64,000 nt of DNA from an uncultured Clostridium sp. (lineage in GTDB: Bacteria > Bacillota > Clostridia > TANB77 > CAG-508): assembly GCA_900552135.1 (NCBI GenBank), contig URYN01000001.1:62001-126000 (forward strand), in the 5' to 3' direction. Each line of letters begins with the position of its first letter. The stretch's first letter is position 1. The position numbers and the translations under genes are program-made. Below, piece after piece: positions 7,725 through 16,675 of this stretch. A model generated the notes under the pieces. The model was not told the DNA's origin and did no database searches. It saw only the letters and a program-made list of their open reading frames with translations.

Positions 7725-10700
7725 TGTAAATGAATTAGAAATAGTAACACAAGACAGAATAGTACATAAAATATTTGAAGAAAAATTAAACTACACTTAT
7801 CTTGGGAATTTTGAAGATAGAAAAAACAATTCAAATATAGAAGAAGAATTACTTTTAAAATTTCTTATAAAAAAATATCCGAAAGAAATAGCAAAAAAAG
7901 CAATAGCAGAATTAAAAAAAGTTGCTCATAATGAAACAAAATCTTTGTATGAAGTAAACAAAGAAGTGTATAATATGCTCAAATATGGCACTGGGGTTAC
8001 TTTATATATTGGTGAAAAAGAACAAAAAGTATATTTTATTGATTATGAGGATTATACTAATAATGACTTTTATGTTGCAGAAGAAGTAACAGTAGAAGGT
8101 CAAAATGAGAAAAGACCCGATATTGTAATTTATATTAATGGAATTGCTATTGGAGTAATTGAATTAAAAAGAAGTACAGTATCAATTAATGAAGGAATAA
8201 GACAAAACTTAGATAATCAAAAAGCATTATTTATTGAAAGATTTTTTACAACTATTCAATTTGTAATAGCAGGAAATGATACAGAAGGTTTGAAATATGC
8301 AACAACATTAACACCAGCTAAATATTATCTCCCATGGATTGAAGATGAAAAAGCAATAGGCAAATTACACGAAAAAGTTGTTAGTTTAATTAATAAAAAT
8401 GATTTCTTAATTGACCAACAATTACCAGCATTGTTTGAAAAAGAAAGATTAATAGATTTAATTGATAATTTTATTATATTTGATGGTGGAATAAAAAAGG
8501 TTCCAAGATATAATCAATATTTTGGCGTGAGTAATTCTAGAGAATATGTAGAAAAACATGAAAGTGGAATTATATGGCATACTCAAGGTTCAGGAAAATC
8601 CTTATCAATGGTTTTGCTTGCTAAGTGGATATTAGCAAATATTAATGATTCAAGAGTATTGGTTTTTACTGATAGAAAAGAATTAGATAAACAAATAGAA
8701 GATGTATTTAGTAATGTTGGAGAAACGATATATAGAGCAAAAAGCTGTAATGATTTGTTACAATCATTAAATGAATATTCTAAAGGAAGATTAATTTGTT
8801 CATTAATACATAAAGTGGGAAGTTCGGTTGATGAAGATTCAGATAAAAATTATGCAGACTATGTAAAAGAATTAACAAAATATAAAAATGAAGTATATTC
8901 TGCAAAAGGTGATGTTTTTGTTTTTGTAGATGAATGTCATAGAAGCCAAGCTGGATTGTTACATGATGAAATGAAAAGAATATTACCAAAGGCAACATTT
9001 ATAGGTTTTACAGGAACACCATTGATGAAAAAATCAAAAGCAACTACATTAGAAAAATTCGGAAAATATATTCATACATACAAATTTGATCAGGCTGTAA
9101 AAGATGGAATAGTTGTTGATTTATGTTATGAATCTAGAAATGTTGAACAAAGAATAAATAGACCAGAAAAAATAGATGAATGGTTTGAAGCTAAAACAGC
9201 TGGATTAAATGAATTTGCGAAACAGAAATTAAAAGAAAGATGGGGAACATTACAAAATGTAACAAGTTCTGGATCAAGATTAGATGAAATAGTAAAAGAT
9301 ATAATATTCGACTTTGAAAAGATTCCAAGACTTGAACAAGGAAAAGGTACAGCAATGTTAGTTGCAAGTTCAATATATGAAGCATGTAGATACTGGGAGA
9401 TCTTTCAATCAAAAGGATTTACTAAATGTGCAATAGTATCATCATATACACCATATATTTCAGATGTAAAAGGCGAAGAAGATGGTGAATTTACGTTATC
9501 AGATAAGCAGAAAATTTATGAAGTATATGAAAAAATGTGGGACAAGAATAGATATTCAAAATTAAGAAGTGATAGTGAGCATGATGATTACACACAATGT
9601 TTTGAAGATGATGCTATATATAAATTTATTCATATTCCATCAGAGATGAAGGTTTTGATAGTTGTAGATAGATTGTTAACAGGATTTGATGCTCCTTCTG
9701 CAACATATTTATACATAGATAAAAAAATGCAAGACCATGGACTATTTCAAGCAATTTGTAGAGTAAATAGATTGGACAAAGATAAAGATTTAGGATATAT
9801 CGTTGATTATAAAGACTTATTTGAAAACATTGAAGGAGCAGTTGAAGATTATACTACAGGAGCATTTGATAATTTTGATAAAGAAGATATAACAGGATTA
9901 TTAAAGAATAGATTAGAATTTGGAAGTGAAAGATTAAATAAAGCACTAAAAAAAGTAAAATCTATTTGCGAACCAGTAGAAAATCCAAAAGGGACATTAG
10001 AATTGTTACATTATTTTGTGGCAGAAGATCTGGATACAATAAGTGAGTCAAGAGAAGAAAAATTGAAAAATACTGAAAGTAGAAGAATTGAATTTTATGA
10101 TGCAGTTTCTGATTTGGTAAGATCATATACAAATATTGCTGATGAAATGACAAAAGCTGGTTATACTAAAGAAGAAATAAAGGAAATAAAAGAAGCTGTT
10201 AAATATTATAACAATGCTAGAGATGAGATAATGAAGTCTGCAGGAGACTATATAGAATTAAAAAATTATGATAGTGCTATGAGATATATGATAGATAATT
10301 ATATAAGTGCAGAATCTTCTGAAATACAATATAAATTAGATGAAGCAACATTGTTAGATGTTATATTTGCAAGTGGATTAGAAAAAGCAACAAAAGTCAT
10401 GCCAGAAAGTTTTAAAAGGAATAAAAAAGCGATGGCTCTTGCTATAGAAAACAACATAGCATCAACTATTATAAATAATAAAAATCAAAATCCAAGATAT
10501 TATAGTAAGATGTCTGAATTACTTGAAGAATTAATAAAAATGAAGAAAGAACAAAGCCTTGATTATCAAGAATATTTAGAAAAATTAATTGAACTTGTAA
10601 AAAAAGTAAAAAGCCCAGAAACAAGTGGAGATTATCCAAAGTCAATGCATAATATTAGATTGAGAGGATTATATGATATTCTTGATAAAAATGAAGAAAA

Positions 10701-10863
10701 AACAATACAGTTATATGATTATTTAACTTCAAACATTTCAAGAGATTTCATGGAATCAAAAATGAAACAAAGAGAATTTAAAAGAGAATTATCCTTGTGG
10801 ATTGAAAATGAGAATCAAGAAGAAGAAATATTTAATCTTTGGAAAAATACGAGAGGATGTTAG
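7717..10863 (+). CDS. hsdR: Type I restriction endonuclease subunit R
   Basis: 1048 residues. The N-terminal nuclease domain has the PD-(D/E)XK residues D135, E149 and K151 (RPDIVIY then GVIELKR). The superfamily 2 translocase follows, with Walker A TQGSGKS (289-295), motif II DECH (405-408), motif III FTGTP, motif V TGFDAPSA and motif VI QAICRVNR. The C-terminal helical part would dock on the methyltransferase. All catalytic motifs are intact, so the enzyme should cut unmethylated DNA after ATP-driven translocation. Its start is embedded in hsdS, ensuring stoichiometric synthesis. Confidence 0.95.
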   Translation: MSNVNELEIVTQDRIVHKIFEEKLNYTYLGNFEDRKNNSNIEEELLLKFLIKKYPKEIAKKAIAELKKVAHNETKSLYEVNKEVYNMLKYGTGVTLYIGEKEQKVYFIDYEDYTNNDFYVAEEVTVEGQNEKRPDIVIYINGIAIGVIELKRSTVSINEGIRQNLDNQKALFIERFFTTIQFVIAGNDTEGLKYATTLTPAKYYLPWIEDEKAIGKLHEKVVSLINKNDFLIDQQLPALFEKERLIDLIDNFIIFDGGIKKVPRYNQYFGVSNSREYVEKHESGIIWHTQGSGKSLSMVLLAKWILANINDSRVLVFTDRKELDKQIEDVFSNVGETIYRAKSCNDLLQSLNEYSKGRLICSLIHKVGSSVDEDSDKNYADYVKELTKYKNEVYSAKGDVFVFVDECHRSQAGLLHDEMKRILPKATFIGFTGTPLMKKSKATTLEKFGKYIHTYKFDQAVKDGIVVDLCYESRNVEQRINRPEKIDEWFEAKTAGLNEFAKQKLKERWGTLQNVTSSGSRLDEIVKDIIFDFEKIPRLEQGKGTAMLVASSIYEACRYWEIFQSKGFTKCAIVSSYTPYISDVKGEEDGEFTLSDKQKIYEVYEKMWDKNRYSKLRSDSEHDDYTQCFEDDAIYKFIHIPSEMKVLIVVDRLLTGFDAPSATYLYIDKKMQDHGLFQAICRVNRLDKDKDLGYIVDYKDLFENIEGAVEDYTTGAFDNFDKEDITGLLKNRLEFGSERLNKALKKVKSICEPVENPKGTLELLHYFVAEDLDTISESREEKLKNTESRRIEFYDAVSDLVRSYTNIADEMTKAGYTKEEIKEIKEAVKYYNNARDEIMKSAGDYIELKNYDSAMRYMIDNYISAESSEIQYKLDEATLLDVIFASGLEKATKVMPESFKRNKKAMALAIENNIASTIINNKNQNPRYYSKMSELLEELIKMKKEQSLDYQEYLEKLIELVKKVKSPETSGDYPKSMHNIRLRGLYDILDKNEEKTIQLYDYLTSNISRDFMESKMKQREFKRELSLWIENENQEEEIFNLWKNTRGC

Positions 10864-10868
10864 GATAT

Positions 10869-11546
10869 ATGTTAATAAAAAACTTTGACATAGAAGTAAA
10901 TAGAAAACAGGTAAAAAATATAAATCTAAAAGTGTATCCTGATTTAACAATAAAGGCATCTATACCAGAAAATATGGATATAGCTACAGTAGAAAGAATG
11001 ATTATATCCAAGGAAGATTGGATTAATAATCAATTAAAAAGGTATAAAGAACAGAATAGGATGACGAAAAGAAGTTATGTTTCAGGAGAAGATCATTATT
11101 TAAATGGAAAAAGATATATTTTAAAAGTATGTGACTCTAATACACCGATGATAAAGATTGAAAATAATAATACAATGATGATGTATGTGAGAAAATCTTC
11201 AAGTGTGGAAAATAAAGAAAGATTAATGAATTGTTTCTATAAGGAAAATCTTGAAAATAAACTAAAAAAATTCATTCCATTATGGGAAGATAAAATTGGA
11301 GTAAAATCTAATTGTTATTCAATTAGAAAGATGAAGAATAAATGGGGAAGCTGTAACACAGATAAAAAAGAAATTAATTTTAATTTAGAATTAGCGAAAA
11401 AGAAAGATTCAGAAATACAATATGTTGTAATACATGAATTATTGCATCTTATTGAAAGAAATCATAACGAAAAATTTCGAAATTTAATGTATAGTTTTTG
11501 TCCAAAGTGGGAATTATATCAAGAAACATTAAATGAAATATTATAA
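10869..11546 (+). CDS. YgjP-like (DUF45/WLM-related) zinc metallopeptidase
   Basis: About 225 residues. The C-terminal half has the zinc-binding HELLH motif (VIHELLHL) with a downstream N-H-N-E-KF region and the preceding KWGSCN signature, all typical of the YgjP family. Starts at 10839 (TTG), 10857 (ATG) and 10869 (ATG) share the frame. I prefer 10869, where the product begins MLIKNFDIEV, but 10857 is possible. It overlaps or abuts the end of hsdR and is the last gene of the operon before a terminator. Such peptidases commonly accompany type I restriction genes, and their target there is unknown. Confidence 0.85.
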   Translation: MLIKNFDIEVNRKQVKNINLKVYPDLTIKASIPENMDIATVERMIISKEDWINNQLKRYKEQNRMTKRSYVSGEDHYLNGKRYILKVCDSNTPMIKIENNNTMMMYVRKSSSVENKERLMNCFYKENLENKLKKFIPLWEDKIGVKSNCYSIRKMKNKWGSCNTDKKEINFNLELAKKKDSEIQYVVIHELLHLIERNHNEKFRNLMYSFCPKWELYQETLNEIL

Positions 11547-11553
11547 TAGAAAT

Positions 11554-11597
11554 AAAAAAGAAGAAGATTAGCAATTTTGACAGTAATCTTCTTTTTT
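11554..11597. terminator. Bidirectional terminator between restriction operon and integrase
   Basis: A stem built from AAGAAGATTA and TAATCTTCTT with a 13-base loop is flanked by A-run on the left and T-run on the right. It can end both the rightward restriction operon and the leftward integrase transcript, and overlaps the integrase stop codon. Confidence 0.8.
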
Positions 11598-12780
11598 AAA
11601 TATTGTTAATGCTTTTTATTAACATTTCTTCCAGTAAATCCGCACTAGCTTTATCAGTAGATTCCAAATCATGAACATAGAATTTCAAAGTAGTATTAGT
11701 ACTAGCATGTCCTAATTTGTGAGAAACAGTCTTAACATCAACATTACTAGAAATAAGTAGTGTAGCAAAAGTATGTCTTAAATCATGGAATCTAATATGC
11801 TGAAAATTATTTTTTGCCAAAAAGGAACTAAACCATTTAGGGCCTGTTGCAGGATTCATTATCCCACCATAATTAGTAGTAAAAATATTTTCAGAACCTT
11901 TCCAAGACTTACCTAATGCAAGTTTCATTTTACTTTGCTCACATCTCCATTGTTTAAGTAAATCAAAACATATACTAGGTACAGCTATTGTACGAGTACT
12001 TAAATCTATTTTAGGGTCTTTTTCAGAAGTAGGCTGACCGCTTAAATAATAAGCGCTTCTTTTAACACTTATTTTATGGTTTTTAAAATCAATATCATTC
12101 CAGTGCAATCCTACTAATTCACCGCGTCTGAATCCAGTTAATATAGCAAGAATTACTAAGCATTTATATTTTATAGGTGCTTTTTGTAGGAGAGTATTTA
12201 TTAATCTTTTAGATGTTTCTTCATCATAACAAGTCATTTTAGTACTTCGATATTTAGGTTGAACAACTTTAGTACATGGATTATATGGAACTAAATCCCA
12301 TCTAAGAGCATTACTGAAAATGCTAGATAAAATTTCATGAACTTTATGCACGCTGGTTGGAGATAAAGTTTTATAATTACCGTCTTTATCTTTTCTTTTA
12401 GTCTGTTTAGTCAGCAAAAAATTATATAGATTATCCAAATCCAAAGGTTTTATTTTATCAAGTCTTTTATTGCCTAAATAGGGTAAAATATGTTTATTTA
12501 ATTTTTCTTCATAACCTTGGTGTGTAGTAGGTGCAAGATTAGGTTTTACATATGTTTCTAACCATTGTTTACTAAACTCATTTAATGTTACTTTTTTCGC
12601 AGAATATGTGCAACCACCTTCAATTGAAGTGATAAATTTTGCAAGTTCTTTTTCGGCTTCTCTTTTAGATGAACAAGTAACAGTTTTATTAAAATATTTT
12701 CTTTTACCATTTGAATCGAAACCATTACTAACACGAAGTCTATATTTTTCATTTCCCATATAAAGAATATTTCCAGCCAA
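11596..12780 (-). CDS. Tyrosine recombinase / integrase
   Basis: 394 residues with the architecture of Tn916-type and phage integrases: an N-terminal arm-binding beta domain, a SAM-like core-binding domain (about 60-165) and a catalytic domain with R218 (TGFRRGE), H332-x-x-R335 (HDLRH), a downstream LGH and nucleophile Y368. The full catalytic set is present. The start is TTG at 12780, supported by AGGAGGT at the right distance, seven bases upstream. It follows the DUF6076 gene by 12 bases in the same direction. It would excise and integrate the element carrying the nearby excisionase-like and primase genes; I could not locate its attachment site. Confidence 0.93.
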   Translation of the reverse strand: MAGNILYMGNEKYRLRVSNGFDSNGKRKYFNKTVTCSSKREAEKELAKFITSIEGGCTYSAKKVTLNEFSKQWLETYVKPNLAPTTHQGYEEKLNKHILPYLGNKRLDKIKPLDLDNLYNFLLTKQTKRKDKDGNYKTLSPTSVHKVHEILSSIFSNALRWDLVPYNPCTKVVQPKYRSTKMTCYDEETSKRLINTLLQKAPIKYKCLVILAILTGFRRGELVGLHWNDIDFKNHKISVKRSAYYLSGQPTSEKDPKIDLSTRTIAVPSICFDLLKQWRCEQSKMKLALGKSWKGSENIFTTNYGGIMNPATGPKWFSSFLAKNNFQHIRFHDLRHTFATLLISSNVDVKTVSHKLGHASTNTTLKFYVHDLESTDKASADLLEEMLIKSINNI

Positions 12781-12792
12781 ATATATTACCTC

Positions 12793-13509
12793 CTACTTAT
12801 TAATCCAATCTTGATTATCTTTTAGCCATTTTGAAAGTTCATTAAGTTTAATTTTATTATCTTTACAAAGTTTATACATCTCTTTTGCCTTAGAAGCCCA
12901 ATTGGCAAATAGTTTATCTACATTAGCAATATCCTTATTTCTTTGCTTTTTGGCATTTTGAGTTTTATATGCATTTCTATATAACTTTGTTACTTCATCA
13001 GATTGTACAGAAAGTTCATAACCTATGTCTCTACAAGTCTTACCATTTCTAAAAACACGAGTGCAATATATTTCATTACTCTTAGTTGTAGGAACAAAAT
13101 ATTTGCCACAATTTTTACATTTATTAAATTGAATATTTAAAGCAGCGGCTCTATATAAAATGAATAAAATAAAATCATGATAAGATTTAAAAGTATAAAT
13201 TTCTAATGGCATTTGTAAATCATTTTCTATTTTAATTCCACTAATAATTCTACATTCGAATGATCCCATTTTTGACAATTCATTACCTAAAGCTTTATAT
13301 AATGAATCTGCATGATTATTTAACAAAAATTCAATTAAATATTTTTCAGTAGAATTAGTTTCTTCAAATAATTCAATTACAAAATTACCTAAATTAAATT
13401 CTTTAGTAACAGCTTTTTTTTCAATATCTATAAGATAACATGTATCATTATTTATATATAGATGAGTTTGCTTTGAGTCTTGTTTCATAACTATCTCCTT
13501 TTTAGACAT
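12793..13509 (-). CDS. DUF6076 family protein with zinc-ribbon motif
   Basis: 238 residues. The central region (about 148-185) has a CKNCGKYF motif followed by a C-x(n)-C pair (YCTRV and KTCRD), consistent with a small zinc-binding site, then a basic helical tail. This matches the DUF6076 pattern seen in integrative elements of Clostridia. The gene lies directly upstream of the integrase on the same strand with 12 bases between them, so both are expressed from the promoter at about 13,553-13,582. A DNA-binding or regulatory role is plausible but not shown. Confidence 0.65.
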   Translation of the reverse strand: MSKKEIVMKQDSKQTHLYINNDTCYLIDIEKKAVTKEFNLGNFVIELFEETNSTEKYLIEFLLNNHADSLYKALGNELSKMGSFECRIISGIKIENDLQMPLEIYTFKSYHDFILFILYRAAALNIQFNKCKNCGKYFVPTTKSNEIYCTRVFRNGKTCRDIGYELSVQSDEVTKLYRNAYKTQNAKKQRNKDIANVDKLFANWASKAKEMYKLCKDNKIKLNELSKWLKDNQDWINK

Positions 13510-13533
13510 TTTAAAATAAATTTCAAAAATGTC

Positions 13534-13582
13534 TTGACTTAAATTTGAATCTATTGTAACATATAGACATATTAAAAGTCAA
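13534..13582. promoter_or_regulatory. Overlapping face-to-face promoters between integrase and excisionase operons
   Basis: Rightward: TTGACT at 13534-13539, 17-bp spacer, TAACAT at 13557-13562. Leftward: TTGACT (complement of 13577-13582), 18-bp spacer, TACAAT (complement of 13553-13558). The two -10 boxes overlap, and the two -35 boxes are the arms of a perfect 9-bp inverted repeat (13532-13540 and 13576-13584). RNA polymerase could occupy only one at a time. The rightward promoter serves the two small HTH genes and the primase; the leftward one serves DUF6076 and the integrase. Confidence 0.6.
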
Positions 13583-13627
13583 GAATAATCTGTCAATTAA
13601 ATCAAATAATTCCAAGGAGGTGAGTTT

Positions 13628-13822
13628 ATGCAAGAAAAAACAGATATTCCAGAATTATTAACTGTCAAAGAAATTCAAGAAAAAATGAGAATTTCAAAAG
13701 CAGGAGTATATAACTTAATAAATTCTGGACAAATTCCACTAGTAAAAATAGGTAATAGAAAATTAATACCTAAAAAAGAATTTTTAGTTTGGTTAAAGAA
13801 ACAGGAGGTGAACACAAAATAA
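13628..13822 (+). CDS. Excisionase-type helix-turn-helix protein 1
   Basis: 64 residues making one HTH_17/MerR-like winged helix: LTVKEIQEKMRISKAGVYNLI forms the recognition helix pair and GQIPLVKIGNRKLIPKKEF the wing. This is the usual plan of excisionases and small element regulators. AAGGAGGTGA precedes the ATG. It is the first rightward gene of the element after the divergent promoters and is followed by a similar gene two bases later. It may direct the integrase to excise, regulate the primase operon, or both. Confidence 0.8.
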   Translation: MQEKTDIPELLTVKEIQEKMRISKAGVYNLINSGQIPLVKIGNRKLIPKKEFLVWLKKQEVNTK

Positions 13823-13823
13823 A

Positions 13824-14042
13824 ATGTATGAAGAAGAATTCTTAACAAAACAACAAGTAATAGAAAAATATGAACCGATATTTACAGAGTGGTCTCTTTC
13901 AAAATTAATCAGAGAAAGAAAAATAAAATTTGTAAGGATTGGTAGAAGAATATTTTTCACTAAAAAATCAGTAAACGATTTTATAAAATCTCAAGAAGAA
14001 AATAGCATTTTGAATGAAAGAAGGGATTTTCACATTGTATAA
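13824..14042 (+). CDS. Excisionase-type helix-turn-helix protein 2
   Basis: 72 residues with the same fold plan as its neighbour: LTKQQVIEKYEPIFTEWSLSKLIRE then IKFVRIGRRIFFTKKSVNDFI. It starts one base after the previous stop, so translation is probably coupled; AGGAGGTG lies about 15 bases upstream, rather far. Two HTH genes in tandem before a primase are frequent in small integrative elements. Which one acts as excisionase cannot be told. Confidence 0.75.
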   Translation: MYEEEFLTKQQVIEKYEPIFTEWSLSKLIRERKIKFVRIGRRIFFTKKSVNDFIKSQEENSILNERRDFHIV

Positions 14043-14051
14043 AATAAAAAA

Positions 14052-14146
14052 TTGTCCTTTCAATTGGTACTTGAAAGAACAATATAATTGAATATAAAGG
14101 CTAACCAATATAAACAATCTCTAAATATATTATATACGATTAGCCT
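14052..14146 (+). repeat. Two inverted repeats in the leader of the primase gene
   Basis: First repeat: TTGTCCTTTCAA (14052-14063) opposite TTGAAAGAACAA (14071-14082), 11 of 12 positions pairing with a seven-base loop. Second: AGGCTAA (14098-14104) opposite TTAGCCT (14140-14146). They lie between the HTH genes and the primase. They could be an attenuator, an operator, or an initiation site for the element's own replication, since such primases usually act at nearby structured DNA; that last idea is inference. Confidence 0.45.
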
Positions 14147-14183
14147 AAAATATTCAATGATTTAACGAAAAGAGGTAAGAAAA

Positions 14184-16391
14184 TTGAATATTTATGAGCA
14201 AATAAAAAATAGTGTAACAAACAAAGAGGTAGCAATTCATTATTTAGGACAACCAGTCAGAAAATCTGCAAACTATTTATTATATTCCTCACCTTTTAGA
14301 AAAGATAAAAATCCATCTTTTGCAGTTAATGATAAAGGTTTTATAGACTTTGGAGATAAAGAACATTGTGGAGATATGATTCAATTTGTAAAACAATTAA
14401 AAGGGTGTCAATATCCACATGAAGCAGCAAAAATAATAGTAGAAGACTTGGGACTAAATATAACAATTCCAGAGAATATAAAAAGTGTAAAAGAGAAGAA
14501 ATGTAAGAAAAAGTTTAGTGAATTATGTTTTGAAAAAGGCAATAAATCTAATAATATAATTTGCATGTTTGACTCACAAAAATATAATTCAAAACCAGCA
14601 AAGGAGCAAATAGGATATATAAAAAATAGAATTTCAAAACTAAGAATGCAGGAATATAGATTAGAAGAAATAGAAAATAATATAATAAATGGCATGACAA
14701 TAATACCAAGTGGAATAAAAGGAAATGCACAAGAAAATTGGAAAAAACAACAAATATTTTTAGTTGATTTTGATAACACATATAAGGGAGAAAAGCTATA
14801 TAAGGATAATCCAAGACATATAAGTATTGAAAAGATACTAAACTATTGCAAAAGTATAAACTTTGAACCAACATTTATATATACAACATTTAGTAATTCG
14901 GAGAAACAAACAAAATTTAGACTAGCATATGTATTTGAAGAACCAATTACTGAATATTTGTTAGCATCTCAGATACCACAAAAATTATTAGAAATTTTTA
15001 AAGACTATTATCCAGATACATCAAAACAGAATTTATCAGATATGTTTTTTGGAGGGCAAGAAATTGTATATACTTCTGACAACTATTATAAAATTTCAAA
15101 AAAGGAATTAGAAATTGAACAAATAGAATATCAAGATATAAGTGAACCAGAAAAGATGTCTCATAATGTTATTGTTAATCAACTATTAGAGGAAAATGAA
15201 ATACGAGTGTATGAAAATACACTATACATATATGAAAATGGAGTATATAAAAAGAATGAAAAGAGCATCCATAGAAAAATTATAGAAATATATCCTAAAT
15301 CAACAATTAGAATGCAAAAAGAAGTTATATCATATTTATTAACAATTGCTCCAGAGGCAGAACTACAATATGATAATTTTATTAACTTTAAAAACGGATT
15401 ATTTGATTTAAGAACAAATCAGATAATACAGCATTCACCCAAATATTTTACAGTGAATCAAATAAATATAAATTTAAATATGAATCCAATAAAAATTAGT
15501 GCAGTAGATAATTTTTTAGATAGAATAACTTGTGGCAATAACGAAAGAAAGAATGCAATACTGGAGATGATAGGATATTCTATGACTAGTAGTGTAAAGA
15601 TGCAAAAAGCATTTGTGTTATATGGTAAAACCGCAGGAAATGGAAAGTCTACTCTATTAGAAATTATTGAAAGATTAATTGGAAGAGAAAATATAAGTCA
15701 TGTAACATTGCAAGATTTTGTTAGTAATAGATTTAGTGTTTCCGAAATAAAGGGAAAATTGGTTAATATAGTATCTGAAATGACAAAAGAATTTTTAAAA
15801 GATAGTAGTGTTTTCAAGCAAATTGTTACCGGAGACATTATAACTGTTGAAGAAAAATTTAAAGATAGATATACAATAAAGCCATATGCTAAACACATTT
15901 TTACTGCAAATGAATTGCCAAAAGTTGCAGATACTAGTAATGGATATTTCAGAAGACTTTTTATAATTCCATTTGAGGCTGTATTTACAGAAACAGAAAA
16001 AAGTAATTTCAACTTTAATGAATTGGTAACGCAACAAGCATTAGAATATTTGGCAGCAATATCATTAAAAGAATATATAAAAGCAATAAGAAAAAATAGA
16101 TTTTCTAATGTAGAGGAAAGTCAAAACATTATAGAATCATATAAAATGGATAGTAATACAGTAATTGGATATATATATGATAAAGACAGGATGAGAAGTT
16201 TACTAAGAAGTGGAAGAGTTAGAAAGAGAAGCGAAGTATTTGCAGATTATATCAATTATTGTAAAGATTCTGGATATATACACAAAGGTAGAAATAAATT
16301 TTATGAAGAAGTGGAATCAACAGGGTTAGTGCAAAAAGGTGTATATAATGGATATGATACATATATTTTTGATAAATCACTAATAAAATAG
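14184..16391 (+). CDS. Element primase-helicase (CHC2 zinc finger plus SF3 helicase, P4/D5 type)
   Basis: 735 residues. The N-terminal 90 residues resemble the DnaG CHC2 zinc-binding region (SPFRKDKNPSF, FGDKEHCGDMIQF). The C-terminal 300 form a D5/P4-type superfamily 3 helicase with Walker A GKTAGNGKST (about 483-492), a Walker B-like GKLVNIVSEM and motif C IFTANELP followed by an arginine finger (FRRLF). It would prime and unwind DNA for autonomous replication of the excised element. The start is a TTG preceded by AAGAGGTAAG. No relaxase or capsid gene accompanies it, so the element looks like a small integrative or satellite element. Confidence 0.85.
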   Translation: MNIYEQIKNSVTNKEVAIHYLGQPVRKSANYLLYSSPFRKDKNPSFAVNDKGFIDFGDKEHCGDMIQFVKQLKGCQYPHEAAKIIVEDLGLNITIPENIKSVKEKKCKKKFSELCFEKGNKSNNIICMFDSQKYNSKPAKEQIGYIKNRISKLRMQEYRLEEIENNIINGMTIIPSGIKGNAQENWKKQQIFLVDFDNTYKGEKLYKDNPRHISIEKILNYCKSINFEPTFIYTTFSNSEKQTKFRLAYVFEEPITEYLLASQIPQKLLEIFKDYYPDTSKQNLSDMFFGGQEIVYTSDNYYKISKKELEIEQIEYQDISEPEKMSHNVIVNQLLEENEIRVYENTLYIYENGVYKKNEKSIHRKIIEIYPKSTIRMQKEVISYLLTIAPEAELQYDNFINFKNGLFDLRTNQIIQHSPKYFTVNQININLNMNPIKISAVDNFLDRITCGNNERKNAILEMIGYSMTSSVKMQKAFVLYGKTAGNGKSTLLEIIERLIGRENISHVTLQDFVSNRFSVSEIKGKLVNIVSEMTKEFLKDSSVFKQIVTGDIITVEEKFKDRYTIKPYAKHIFTANELPKVADTSNGYFRRLFIIPFEAVFTETEKSNFNFNELVTQQALEYLAAISLKEYIKAIRKNRFSNVEESQNIIESYKMDSNTVIGYIYDKDRMRSLLRSGRVRKRSEVFADYINYCKDSGYIHKGRNKFYEEVESTGLVQKGVYNGYDTYIFDKSLIK

Positions 16392-16565
16392 AAAAGTTCA
16401 CTTACTGTAAAATATAACAATATAGGTAGCTACATGACAGTTTAGTGGGATTCTTATAATAAAAAATATATAACTATATAATAATTATTATTGTATATAT
16501 TTTTATGATTATAAAAATTGAAAAGAAAATATAAAAAAGAAAAAATACCACTAAAAGAAAATTAT

Positions 16566-16606
16566 AAAAAAATTACACATGTTCTTAAAATATGCGTAAT
16601 TTTTTT
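16566..16606 (+). terminator. Terminator of the primase transcript
   Basis: AAATTACACAT pairs imperfectly with ATGCGTAATTT across an 11-base loop, with a T-run on the right. It lies 175 bases after the primase stop and just before the fic operator; the stem also contains one of the TACACAT half-sites seen there. Confidence 0.6.
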
Positions 16607-16611
16607 AATTT

Positions 16612-16662
16612 TTTACACATATTTATTGCATATGTGTAAATTTTATATTATAATACACATAT
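16612..16662 (+). promoter_or_regulatory. fic promoter with palindromic operator
   Basis: The promoter is TTGCAT (16626-16631), 17-bp spacer, TATAAT (16649-16654). An 11-bp perfect inverted repeat (TTTACACATAT at 16612-16622, ATATGTGTAAA at 16630-16640) overlaps the -35 box. A further half-site, ACACATAT, lies at 16655-16662 over the expected transcription start. Fic proteins with a winged-helix tail often repress themselves, so this is the likely autoregulatory operator. Confidence 0.65.
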
Positions 16663-16675
16663 GGAGGTATGAAAA

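Noticed and set aside
11546..11600. Attachment site (att) at the end of the integrase gene
   Set aside because: I could not find a matching direct repeat elsewhere in the window; the hairpin there is explained by termination.
14053..16391. Phage origin or capsid genes around the primase
   Set aside because: Only the two HTH genes and inverted repeats accompany it; no structural or packaging gene is visible.
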